Source: JANXXV01 sp040002435 (GTDB lineage Bacteria > Acidobacteriota > Terriglobia > Bryobacterales > Bryobacteraceae). From it: 64,000 nt of DNA. The notes under the pieces are model-generated. The model made no database searches, was not told the DNA's origin, and worked only from the letters and a program-made list of their open reading frames with translations. Positions 36,201-42,877 of this stretch are shown in pieces (the stretch's first letter is position 1; each line of letters starts with the position of its first letter). The translations under genes were made by a program, and so were the position numbers. The stretch spans positions 6,802 through 70,801 of the forward strand of contig JBDUEM010000006.1 in the NCBI GenBank assembly GCA_040002435.1, read 5' to 3'.

Positions 36201-36719
36201 CTGGGCCGCCGAGCGCGTGGTGTTCAACCCCACACCAAACGAACCCAGCGGCAGTACACCCGGAGTGAGAGCTGCCAAGGCGAAGGGGTTCCGCCCGTTC
36301 AACGGGAGGTCGGCCACCTGGCGGGTCGAAATCACCTGGCCGAGCGACGAAGTCTCATTCTCAATCAGTACGGAGCGTTCGCTGACCGTGATGGCGTCGG
36401 ACACCTGCCCGACCGCTAGCACTGCGTCGACGCGAGCCGTTTGGTTCACCGACAGGTCGAACTGCGTCACGAACTTCTGGAATCCTGGCTTCTCCACAGT
36501 CAGCCGGAACGAGCCCGGTTGGACCAGTGGAAAGACATAGCTGCCATCGTTGTCCGACTGAGCGGTGAGCGACACGCCGGTCTTGATATTCAGAAGAGTG
36601 ACGGCGGAATCCGCCACAGCAGCGGCGGCAGCATCGGCTACGTGCCCGTTTACTGTTCCGGTGTTTGTTTGTGCAAAAACCGATGTGCACGCTATCAGAA
36701 GAAAGCAGATTTTTCGCAT
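33240..36719 (-). CDS. Oar-like TonB-dependent receptor
   Basis: Outer-membrane receptor of 1159 residues. The ATG at 36719 gives a signal peptide (MRKICFLLIACTSVFAQ). Seen: carboxypeptidase-regulatory-like domain (about 20-105) with GTVNGHVADAAAAAVADS, cited as VNGHVADAAAA, plug domain (about 115-230) with RQVADLPLNGRNPFALA and GANNFMANGGIAGSNEVLLDG, cited as NGGIAGSNEVLLDG, VTQEFKVQTNSSGAEFGRSSGG, cited as QTNSSGAEFGRSSG, followed by a large barrel and the terminal LALKLLW. The DLPLNGRNP signature is diagnostic for this group. It heads an operon with an exported FAD oxidoreductase and an O-methyltransferase, with TAATG and GTGA overlaps, so the imported or bound ligand may be the substrate of those enzymes. 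Confidence 0.92.
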   Translation of the reverse strand: MRKICFLLIACTSVFAQTNTGTVNGHVADAAAAAVADSAVTLLNIKTGVSLTAQSDNDGSYVFPLVQPGSFRLTVEKPGFQKFVTQFDLSVNQTARVDAVLAVGQVSDAITVSERSVLIENETSSLGQVISTRQVADLPLNGRNPFALAALTPGVLPLGSFGVGLNTTRSAAQMAGANNFMANGGIAGSNEVLLDGVPITVCCQGQPAIIPSVDVTQEFKVQTNSSGAEFGRSSGGILNIVTKSGTNGFHGSAYEFLGNDQLNAAQFFVNRSGRPPIPGRSDFRTPLRYNQYGFTVGGPVSIPKLYSGKDKTFFFGGYEGTKVRQYNFVTSVVPPSGIRAGDFTQAPLPVYDPLTTRPDPANPGQFIRSPFPGNQIPTARINPIALNYNKIFPQPTRAGVVNNFDWTQALTTNDSQGNIRVDHNINDANRLFARWSVSDDSYNAGDWPGGITGNGQFINANTFVLDYVKVLRPTMVLNFRYGFAFQRNVVAPYSVGTDPSAGGFPASYSAQALVKAIPLLNINGYRTIGNDSSRNWSRYSHALAANVTWIRGPHTIKYGWDGRLYRDNELTLDGGAGSFAYDSSFTTGPNPRAAVAAAQNPYDAYAAFLLGNPSSGSIRYSDTWARQQYYHALFIQDDWHVTSKLTLNFGLRLDIETGFTERYNRQAYFDPNIVSPLAQTTGLPLKGGAVFSGVNGIPRQVWKTDWNNVGPRFGLAYSITPKTVARGAYGIFFLPTSQRGYSSTNPGFQVSTTFVASIDGVTPVGTISNPFPNGTLPLVGASLGALSSVGSSIGGLEYNTPMSYTQQWNFGVQRELPAAWLINVAYAGNHSVKLPLNFNLNSLPLQYYGAPGDQSQVAYLTQLVPNPFFNVIATGPLATATVQRQVLLRAFPQFTSASQQYLAQANSTYDALQVTLQKRMSHGLSVLLGYTWSKNIGDANNLTTGFLDVGTPGYQNDFNRKLERSVVATDIPHRLVVSGNYELPVGKGKHFGSGMNRWADAAVGGWQINGIATVQSGFPMQFSNTGAPAFAGTRPSFTGPNVNALTSGDIESRLGGVSGGAGYLNAAAFRQPLSFEFGDVPRLADRIRTPGGRNIDFSMMKIFTLRESLRLQFRAEAFNALNHVIFSGPNASVGNASFGIISSQDNKPRNIQLALKLLW

Positions 36720-36791
36720 AGGCAACTCGGCCGTTTCGGATCGAACCTCGTGAAGTAATGCTACAGCCATTCCCTTAGCGGCGGTGTACTT

Positions 36792-36806
36792 TTAAGAGTA
36801 TCTTAA
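36792..36806. promoter_or_regulatory. palindrome in divergent promoter region
   Basis: TTAAGA-GTA-TCTTAA is a perfect 15-bp palindrome in the 148-bp gap between the divergent receptor and winged-helix genes. The core TTTAAGAGTAT also occurs at 10054-10064 upstream of the FecR-type gene, where it abuts a TATACT box on the minus strand. It may be an operator or simply a promoter-associated AT-rich patch. Confidence 0.35.
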
Positions 36807-36867
36807 CCGCGAATTAACATGTGAAGCGCTGTGTTCCAAGTGAGATACACTTGAAACCAGTCGGAAT

Positions 36868-38118
36868 ATGGGTGGGGTTTCAGTAGCCGGTAACGAGGCG
36901 CGCGCACAGGTGGACCGCATCCTGTCGAGCGAACTGTTTCGTGACTCCCCCATTCAGCGCCGGTTGCTGACCTACCTGGTGGAGCAGTCCTTCGCCGGTG
37001 AGGCGCCGAACCTCAAGGAATACACGATTGGAACCTCCGTGTTCCAACGGGGCGACAATTTTGATCCGCGAACCGACTCCATTGTCCGGGTTCAAGTGGG
37101 CGTGCTCCGGAAAAAGCTTGCCGCCTATTATGACGGCCCAGGTGCCCAGGACGAGATTCTGATCGAAGTGCCTCGCGGCCACTACGCGCCGCAAGTAGGT
37201 ACGCGCCCGGCAGCCTTGCCGCCCCCAGCGGTTCCCGTCGCCCCTCGCCGGACTGGACGGTATGGGTACGCCGTCATCGGGCTTCTGGCCGGCATGATCG
37301 CAGTTGCCGCGTTCGACCGGTGGAACGGCCCGCGGCCGGTTCTGCGAAACGAAGCCAAATCCGAGTGGCGGGATCACCCCGTCTGGAAGGGATTCTTCGA
37401 GCCCGGCGCCGCGACGAAACTGGTGGTTGGCGTTCCCATGATGATCGGCTTCGGCGGCGTGCTGATCCGCGATACGCAGGTGAATCGTCCGGAAGACCTG
37501 GCGGGCAGCGAGCGTATCCGGCAGATGGAGGCGCAAGCCGGACGGAAAGGCATCCCCATGGAACTGTACACCGGCCTGGGAGAAGCGGCGGGAATCAATG
37601 TACTGACACGCTACTTCCACTCGGCCTCCCAGGACCTGCCGCTCATCCGCAACCGGCTGACCAAGTGGCAGGATCTGAGCGACGGCAACCTGATCTTTCT
37701 TGCTTCCCTGCGCTTTCGCACACTGGGACAGGAACTGAGCCGGCCGACGGATTTCGAATTTGCGGGCCTCGCCGCCGGCGTCACGATGATTCACAACCGC
37801 AGGCCCCTCCCCGGCGAGGCGGCTACCTATCAGCCCCAGATGACAGACGGAACGGTGGGTTACGACTATGCTCTCGTCACCGTATGGCCCGGCACGTTTC
37901 CCGGACGCCGGATCATGGCGATCGGCGGCTCACACACCTGGGGAACAGAGGGTGCTGTCGAATACATCACTGACGGCCCCAGCCTGCGGGAACTGCGGGA
38001 CCGGATCGGCAAGGAGAATGGCGCGGGCGGAAAGGGATTGCAGTTGCTTCTAAAGGTTGACGTCAGAGACAGTCAAGTAGTCTCCACCAGCTATGTCACT
38101 CACCACTGGCTCCGATAG
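36868..38118 (+). CDS. winged-helix domain membrane protein
   Basis: A 416-residue protein with an N-terminal winged-helix domain of the type common in acidobacterial adenylate-cyclase-like and TolB-like regulators (about residues 8-110: DRILSSELFRDSPIQRRLL, YTIGTSVFQRGDNFDPRTD, VRVQVGVLRKKLAAYY, EVPRGHYAPQ). A single membrane helix follows (about 133-152, YAVIGLLAGMIAVAAF), then a 260-residue extracytoplasmic part with no recognised family; it contains GLGEAAGINVLTRYF, a CheY-unlike alpha/beta pattern and a final GGSHTWGTEGAVEYI. The layout is a one-component transmembrane regulator: DNA-binding inside, sensing outside. It is divergent from the receptor operon, which is the likely target. 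The 3' end overlaps the DUF202 gene by 26 bp. Confidence 0.78.
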   Translation: MGGVSVAGNEARAQVDRILSSELFRDSPIQRRLLTYLVEQSFAGEAPNLKEYTIGTSVFQRGDNFDPRTDSIVRVQVGVLRKKLAAYYDGPGAQDEILIEVPRGHYAPQVGTRPAALPPPAVPVAPRRTGRYGYAVIGLLAGMIAVAAFDRWNGPRPVLRNEAKSEWRDHPVWKGFFEPGAATKLVVGVPMMIGFGGVLIRDTQVNRPEDLAGSERIRQMEAQAGRKGIPMELYTGLGEAAGINVLTRYFHSASQDLPLIRNRLTKWQDLSDGNLIFLASLRFRTLGQELSRPTDFEFAGLAAGVTMIHNRRPLPGEAATYQPQMTDGTVGYDYALVTVWPGTFPGRRIMAIGGSHTWGTEGAVEYITDGPSLRELRDRIGKENGAGGKGLQLLLKVDVRDSQVVSTSYVTHHWLR

Positions 38119-38506
38119 CGCCCGCAAGCAACCTCCGGATCTCCGGGAATATCTTGCAGCGGAACGGACGACGCTTGCTTACGTGCGCACCGGTTTGTCA
38201 ATGATGGGCATCGGCTTTGTGGTTGCCCGTTTCGGACTGGTGCTGCGAATCATGCAGATGAACTTGCAGGCTTCGCACCAGGTTTCAACGGGACGCTCCC
38301 TCTGGCTGGGCACAGGATTGGTGCTGCTGGGCTCGCTGGTCAACCTGCTCTCCACCTGGCAGTATTGGCGGCAGGTGTATCACCTGAATGAACGTCTACA
38401 TGCGCATGCGAGCGCTTCGTGGCTGGCAATTTCGCTCGCCCTGGCGCTTGCCGCCGTTGGCATTGCAATGGCTGCGTACCTGATCAGTTCTTCGGGTCTG
38501 GCTTAA
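38093..38506 (+). CDS. DUF202 family membrane protein
   Basis: A 137-residue inner-membrane protein. Seen: the DUF202 signature DLREYLAAERTTLAYVRTGLSMMG, cited as LAAERTTLAYVRTGLS (about residues 18-33), followed by three hydrophobic segments (about 32-52, 65-83, 108-132). Family function is not established; relatives to YidH and similar proteins are widespread. The ATG lies 26 bp inside the end of the winged-helix gene, indicating translational coupling. It converges on the transglutaminase gene. Confidence 0.85.
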   Translation: MSLTTGSDSARKQPPDLREYLAAERTTLAYVRTGLSMMGIGFVVARFGLVLRIMQMNLQASHQVSTGRSLWLGTGLVLLGSLVNLLSTWQYWRQVYHLNERLHAHASASWLAISLALALAAVGIAMAAYLISSSGLA

Positions 38507-38509
38507 GGC

Positions 38510-39469
38510 CTATTGTTGTTGCTGCTGTTGTTGCTGCTGCTGCAGATCTTCCACCGGGGGCAAATACGTAGACCAGTCCTCAGTGACGTTCATCTCCTCT
38601 TCGAGCGGCGGCATGTAGTCCGATTGGACGACCCGCACGCCTACACTGAGGTGACTGTCGGCGGTGCCCTTGTATACGCCACGGGTGGGCGGGACATCCG
38701 CGTAATCGCGGCCGATGGCTGTGCGAATGTGGCGGTCCCCAACCAGTAGATTGTTGGTGGGGTCAAAACCTACCCAGCCCAATCCGGGCAGCAGAGCTTC
38801 GATCCAGGCATGCGTCGCGCCCTCGCTGGACCGGTCTTGGTTTTGGTTCCGGTGATAAAGGTAGCCGCTGACGTAGCGCGAAGGAATTCCCATGCCGCGG
38901 GCCAGCGCAAGCATGACATGCGCGAAATCCTGGCAGACGCCTTTGTGCGAAAGGATAGCCTCGTCGATCAACGAGTCCACGTTGGTGCTCTTCGGCATGT
39001 AGTCAAACCAGTGATAGAGACTGGTGTTGAGTTCACAGAGAACGCGCAGCGGGTCGTCGCGCCGCATCACTCCAAGTTTCTTGCCCAGGTCTGTTAGAGC
39101 CGCAGTGGGTTGGGACAACGCGGTGGGCATCAACATTTCCCAGTAATCACCGGCAGCCACCAGGTCGTCGAGTTCGCTCCAGGCGTCGTTGGGTAAAGAG
39201 TAGGGAAGCTGCGGCGGAGACTGCACGTCTACCAGAGCTTCGGCAACAATAATCAGCTGCGAATGCATGCTCGGCACATCGAAGTGATAGATCGTGTTTC
39301 CAAGGTAGTCGCGGTACGAGGTAACGGTAGTTCGCGGACTTACAGAGAGCAGGAACGTAAGGCACCGCTGGTTCATCTCGCTGCGCGGGTGCATCCGCAC
39401 TTCCATCATGCTTTCGCTCACGGGCCCGGTGTACTGAAATTTGGTGACGTGCCGAATGGAATAAAACAT
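38510..39469 (-). CDS. transglutaminase-like cysteine protease with poly-Gln C-terminus
   Basis: Protein of 319 residues with the bacterial transglutaminase-like N-terminal beta domain (about 1-90, FYSIRHVTKFQYTGPVSESM, cited as TKFQYTGPVSESMMEVRM) and a catalytic core with Cys in HKGVCQDFAHVMLALARG, cited as GVCQDFAHVM (about 180), His in GATHAWIEALLPG and Asp in GWVGFDPTNN, so the triad is complete. The protein ends in ten consecutive glutamines just before the stop. Family members are predicted to cleave or transfer peptide amide bonds. It is the third gene of the ATP-grasp/alpha-E/transglutaminase unit; its ATG abuts the TAA of the alpha-E gene with no gap. Confidence 0.9.
   Translation of the reverse strand: MFYSIRHVTKFQYTGPVSESMMEVRMHPRSEMNQRCLTFLLSVSPRTTVTSYRDYLGNTIYHFDVPSMHSQLIIVAEALVDVQSPPQLPYSLPNDAWSELDDLVAAGDYWEMLMPTALSQPTAALTDLGKKLGVMRRDDPLRVLCELNTSLYHWFDYMPKSTNVDSLIDEAILSHKGVCQDFAHVMLALARGMGIPSRYVSGYLYHRNQNQDRSSEGATHAWIEALLPGLGWVGFDPTNNLLVGDRHIRTAIGRDYADVPPTRGVYKGTADSHLSVGVRVVQSDYMPPLEEEMNVTEDWSTYLPPVEDLQQQQQQQQQQ
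38513..38542 (-). repeat. CAA/CAG trinucleotide repeat coding for ten glutamines
   Basis: Ten uninterrupted Gln codons, a mixture of CAA and CAG, form the last codons before the TAG stop of the transglutaminase-like gene. Such repeats can change length by slippage; here that would alter only the C-terminal tail. Confidence 0.9.
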
Positions 39470-40432
39470 TTAGGCCTCGAGAGCAGATTGGATGGGGTAA
39501 TTGATGTAAATCTGATGGATCGCTGTGTGAATCTGGACGCATTGGCGTTCGATTCCCGCCAGGTATCCATGCAGCCCGCTTGCCAGAATCTCGTCGATCT
39601 GGCCAAAGCTGAGTGAAGCGCGCATACGGCCGGTCAGTTTCTGGGCCCGTTCGGCCTTTCTGGCGGGCGACGCGGTGCTGATGGCGCAGAGCGCGGAATG
39701 AACCATATCGATGGCGAAGCGTATCGAATGCGGAAACTCATCGTCCAGCAACAGGAACTCCGCCACGCGCGTAGGACTAACCTCCGCTGTGTAGACCTTG
39801 CAATACGCCTCGAATGCCGTACAACTCTTCAGCAGGCCGATCCATTCCAGGTGTTCATCCAGATTGGAATCTTCTTCGGTGGGATGTTGCAGGGCGGAAA
39901 AGTGGACGTCCAGCAGCGTGGCCGTTGCGGCGGCGCGCTCGATAAAACGGCCCAGCTGGATAAATTGCCAGCCTTCTCCATGGCTCATGGTGGAGTCGGT
40001 CACTCCCTGGAAAAGGTGCGCTTTTTCGCGGACCGAATGCAAAAACTCGATCGGCTCGGAGTCCCAGAAGCGCTCCACTTCCGGACGTTTGACTTCATGA
40101 AACAGCCGGTTCAGTTGTTCCCACATTTCCGAGCTGATTTGTTCGCGGACTTGCCGGGAGTTTTCCCGCGCCAGACCGATGCAGGAGACGATGGAGTGGC
40201 CCTTGCCGGGCTTGAACATCAGCAGATCCATGATCGACTGCGTGTCGGTGGGAGGATTCTGAATGGCCGACGTGCTGAGACACTGCAGCACACGGCGCCA
40301 GCGCTGGTCGCCCGAAGTGGACGACTGGTCCAGCATGAGATTCAGATGAACGTCGATGAGACGCGCGGCGTGCTCAGCGCGTTCAAGATAGCGGCTCATC
40401 CAATAAAGGCTGTCTGCGACTCTGGATAGCAT
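39470..40432 (-). CDS. alpha-E domain protein
   Basis: Alpha-helical protein of 320 residues matching the alpha-E (DUF403) family. Seen: N-terminal LSRVADSLYWMSRYLERAEHAARLIDVHLN, cited as SRVADSLYWMSRYLERAE, which is the family signature with conserved Tyr-Trp and Arg-Glu residues, then long helices with FIERAAATATLLD and a C-terminal helix bundle. Family proteins always occur with circularly permuted ATP-grasp proteins and transglutaminase-like proteases and are predicted to act with them in making or modifying peptides. It lies 6 bp after the ATP-grasp gene and directly abuts the transglutaminase gene. Biochemical role is not established. Confidence 0.9.
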   Translation of the reverse strand: MLSRVADSLYWMSRYLERAEHAARLIDVHLNLMLDQSSTSGDQRWRRVLQCLSTSAIQNPPTDTQSIMDLLMFKPGKGHSIVSCIGLARENSRQVREQISSEMWEQLNRLFHEVKRPEVERFWDSEPIEFLHSVREKAHLFQGVTDSTMSHGEGWQFIQLGRFIERAAATATLLDVHFSALQHPTEEDSNLDEHLEWIGLLKSCTAFEAYCKVYTAEVSPTRVAEFLLLDDEFPHSIRFAIDMVHSALCAISTASPARKAERAQKLTGRMRASLSFGQIDEILASGLHGYLAGIERQCVQIHTAIHQIYINYPIQSALEA

Positions 40433-40438
40433 AGGCGT

Positions 40439-41911
40439 CTAGTCGTGGAGAACCCACGTATCCTTACTTCCCCCGCCTTGGGAGGAATTCACCACCAGTG
40501 AGCCGCGGCGCAGGGCAACGCGCGTCAGGCCTCCCGGCACGATGGTTACCTTCTCGCCAAACAGGACGTACGGCCTGAGATCGACGTGCCGCGGCTCTAC
40601 CTGTCCGTCAATGAAGCAGGGACCGCGGGAGAGCATGATCGTGGGTTGAGCTATATAGTTGCGCGGGTCTGTGTTGATGCGGTCCCGAAATTCGTCGCGC
40701 TGATCGGAAGTGCTGTGCGGACCGATCAGCATGCCGTATCCGCCGGATTCGCCGACGGCTTTTACGACGTACTTGTCGAGATTGGCGCAGACGTGTTCGC
40801 GCTGCACCTTGTCGGTCATGAGGAACGTTTCGACGTTGTCGAGGATTGCGTCTTCGCCGAGATAATAGCGGATGATCTTGGGAACGTAGGCGTAGAGAGC
40901 CTTATCGTCGGCAACCCCTGTCCCTACGGCATTCGCCAGCACGACGTTGCGGGCTCGATAGGCGTTGAAGAGGCCGGCGACGCCGAGGATGGAATCTGAC
41001 TGAAACGCCAGAGGATCGATAAAATCGTCGTCGATACGGCGGTAAATCACATCCACCCGGCGCAGCCCGGCGGTGTTCCGCATATAGACGATATTGTCGT
41101 GCACCACAAGGTCGCGGCCTTCTACCAGCTCGATTCCCATTTGACGGGCGAGGTAGGCATGTTCGAAATAGGCGGAGTTATAGACACCCGGAGTTAGCAG
41201 GACGATCACAGGTTCGTGCCGGCCTTCCGGAGCCAGCGAGCGCAAAGTGGTTAGAAGCGAGGCGCTGTAATGATCAATGGAACGTACGCCGCATTTCTGA
41301 AACAAAACGGGGAAGATGCGCTTCATCACCTGGCGGCTGGTCAGCATGTAGGAAACGCCGCTGGGAACGCGCAGGTTGTCTTCCAGCACCACGAAGCGGC
41401 CATCGGGATAGCGAATGAGGTCAGACCCGACTACGGTGATGTAAATATCCTTGGGCACCTGTAAGCCGCGCATCTGGCGGCGGAAGTGCTTGCAGCTATA
41501 CACTACCTCGCGGGGCACGATGCCATCAGAGAGGATCTTGCCCTCATGATAGATGTCGCGCAGAAAGTGGTTCAGCGCCGTGATTCGCTGGATGAGTCCG
41601 CGCTCGATGGTGGACCATTCGGCGCTGGTGATGATCCGCGGGAGAAGATCGTGCGGGAAGATCCGCTCGGTGCCCTCTTCGCGGCCATAGACGGTGAAGG
41701 TGATGCCCTGGTGAAGGAACGACAGGTCGGCCGCCTGCTTACGGTGGCGTAACTCGTCGGCAGGCAGACTGAGAAGCTGGTCGTAAAGCGCCTGGTAATG
41801 CGGGTGCGGCACCCCGGCGCTTTGGAACATCTCGTCGAACGAACTGTCGAGAGAATAGTTTCCAAATGGCGTTGGGAGAATCGCTTGCCCGGCTGTCGCG
41901 GTATCTGGCAT
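40439..41911 (-). CDS. circularly permuted type 2 ATP-grasp protein
   Basis: Protein of 490 residues of the circularly permuted ATP-grasp family (former DUF404/DUF407). Seen: GREEGTERIFPHDLLPRII (about 75), GLQVPKDIYITVVGSDLIRYPDGRFVVLEDNLRVPSGVSYML, cited as FVVLEDNLRVPSGVSYML, where the acidic and Asn residues match the Mg/ATP site, NTAGLRRVDVIYRRIDDDF, GVADDKALYAYVPKI, VVKAVGESGGYGMLIGP and the C-terminal RPYVLFGEKVTIVPGGLTRVAL, cited as PYVLFGEKVTIVPGGLTRVA. These enzymes are predicted to form peptide or amide bonds using ATP. It is the first gene of the three-gene unit and is divergent from an NlpC/P60 hydrolase gene. No Anbu-type protease gene is seen nearby. Confidence 0.9.
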   Translation of the reverse strand: MPDTATAGQAILPTPFGNYSLDSSFDEMFQSAGVPHPHYQALYDQLLSLPADELRHRKQAADLSFLHQGITFTVYGREEGTERIFPHDLLPRIITSAEWSTIERGLIQRITALNHFLRDIYHEGKILSDGIVPREVVYSCKHFRRQMRGLQVPKDIYITVVGSDLIRYPDGRFVVLEDNLRVPSGVSYMLTSRQVMKRIFPVLFQKCGVRSIDHYSASLLTTLRSLAPEGRHEPVIVLLTPGVYNSAYFEHAYLARQMGIELVEGRDLVVHDNIVYMRNTAGLRRVDVIYRRIDDDFIDPLAFQSDSILGVAGLFNAYRARNVVLANAVGTGVADDKALYAYVPKIIRYYLGEDAILDNVETFLMTDKVQREHVCANLDKYVVKAVGESGGYGMLIGPHSTSDQRDEFRDRINTDPRNYIAQPTIMLSRGPCFIDGQVEPRHVDLRPYVLFGEKVTIVPGGLTRVALRRGSLVVNSSQGGGSKDTWVLHD

Positions 41912-42002
41912 GAGACTCTATAATCCGGGGTTCTTCAAACTTGGAAGGAGTCACCGGTCCAATATTGCTGTGAGATATTCAGGATAGCAAGGTTTTCCAC
42001 TA

Positions 42003-42869
42003 ATGAGAATTTTTCCAGCTACGGCATTCCTTTCAGCGGCCCTGTTTCTCTCGCCCGACGCTGTCTTCGCGGCGAATTTCGTGGTTTTGCGTCCCGCCGC
42101 AAACCTGCACGCGGCGCCTAATGCCGATTCCGAAGTAGTGACGCAGGCTATTTACGGAACCAACCTGGAGGTGATGGAGAACAGCAACAACTGGTCCAAG
42201 GTGCGCACGCCGGACGAGTACTCGGGATGGATCCACAAGGCCCTTGTCACGCGAGCCAACAATCGATATGGCGAAGGCAAAAAGACCGCAAAAGTGACCA
42301 GCCTGTTCGCCAGCCTGTACCGTGAAGCCAGCGTGACGAAGCATCAACCCCTGATCACTGTGCCTTTTGAGACCCGCCTGGACGTCTCAGGCGATTCCGA
42401 AGTGGAGGGCGAGAAGTGGCTGCAACTGATTTTGCCCGACGGAAAGACGGCGTGGATGTTGGAAGGAGACGTCACGTTGAATCCGGAAAAGTTGACCGTG
42501 AGGGCCGTGGTGGAGCTGAGTAAGCAGTTCCTGGGTCTTCCTTACCTCTGGGGCGGCACTTCCACATTCGGCTTCGATTGTTCGGGATTCGTGCAGATGC
42601 TGGAACGGCAGCGCGGCGTCAACATGCCGCGCGATGCCGGCGCACAGGCCACCTGGACCGGCAGCACCACGGTGGGGCGCGTAGAACTGCGCGCGGGTGA
42701 CCTGTTGTATTTCGGATCACCCGATAAGAAAATCAACCACACCGGAATGTACCTGGGCAATGGCGAGTTCATCAATGCCACCCGGCATCTGAAACCGGTG
42801 GTGCAGATTTGTAAGTTGTCTGACCCGCATTGGTCCAAGGCCTTTGTTACCGCCCGGCGGGTGAAGTGA
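42003..42869 (+). CDS. exported SH3b and NlpC/P60 cell-wall hydrolase
   Basis: Exported cysteine peptidase of 288 residues. Signal peptide at 1-23 (ending DAVFAA). Seen: bacterial SH3 repeats over about residues 25-90 (LRPAANLHAAPNADSEVVTQ, WSKVRTPDEYSGWIHKAL) and 95-150, then an NlpC/P60 domain (about 165-285) with catalytic Cys193 in FGFDCSGFVQ, His in NHTGMYLGNGEFINATRH, cited as INHTGMYLGNGEFI, and a third polar residue near the end. The fold and order resemble YkfC-type gamma-D-Glu-L-diaminoacid endopeptidases that trim peptidoglycan peptides. It diverges from the ATP-grasp operon with a 91-bp gap, so a joint role in peptide turnover is possible. It converges on a siderophore receptor gene with 8 bp between stops. 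Confidence 0.9.
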   Translation: MRIFPATAFLSAALFLSPDAVFAANFVVLRPAANLHAAPNADSEVVTQAIYGTNLEVMENSNNWSKVRTPDEYSGWIHKALVTRANNRYGEGKKTAKVTSLFASLYREASVTKHQPLITVPFETRLDVSGDSEVEGEKWLQLILPDGKTAWMLEGDVTLNPEKLTVRAVVELSKQFLGLPYLWGGTSTFGFDCSGFVQMLERQRGVNMPRDAGAQATWTGSTTVGRVELRAGDLLYFGSPDKKINHTGMYLGNGEFINATRHLKPVVQICKLSDPHWSKAFVTARRVK

Positions 42870-42877
42870 AGCGCCGG

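Noticed and set aside
35058..36419. 453-codon plus-strand frame opposite the Oar-like receptor
   Set aside because: It mirrors a well-supported receptor and shows no domain or start signal.
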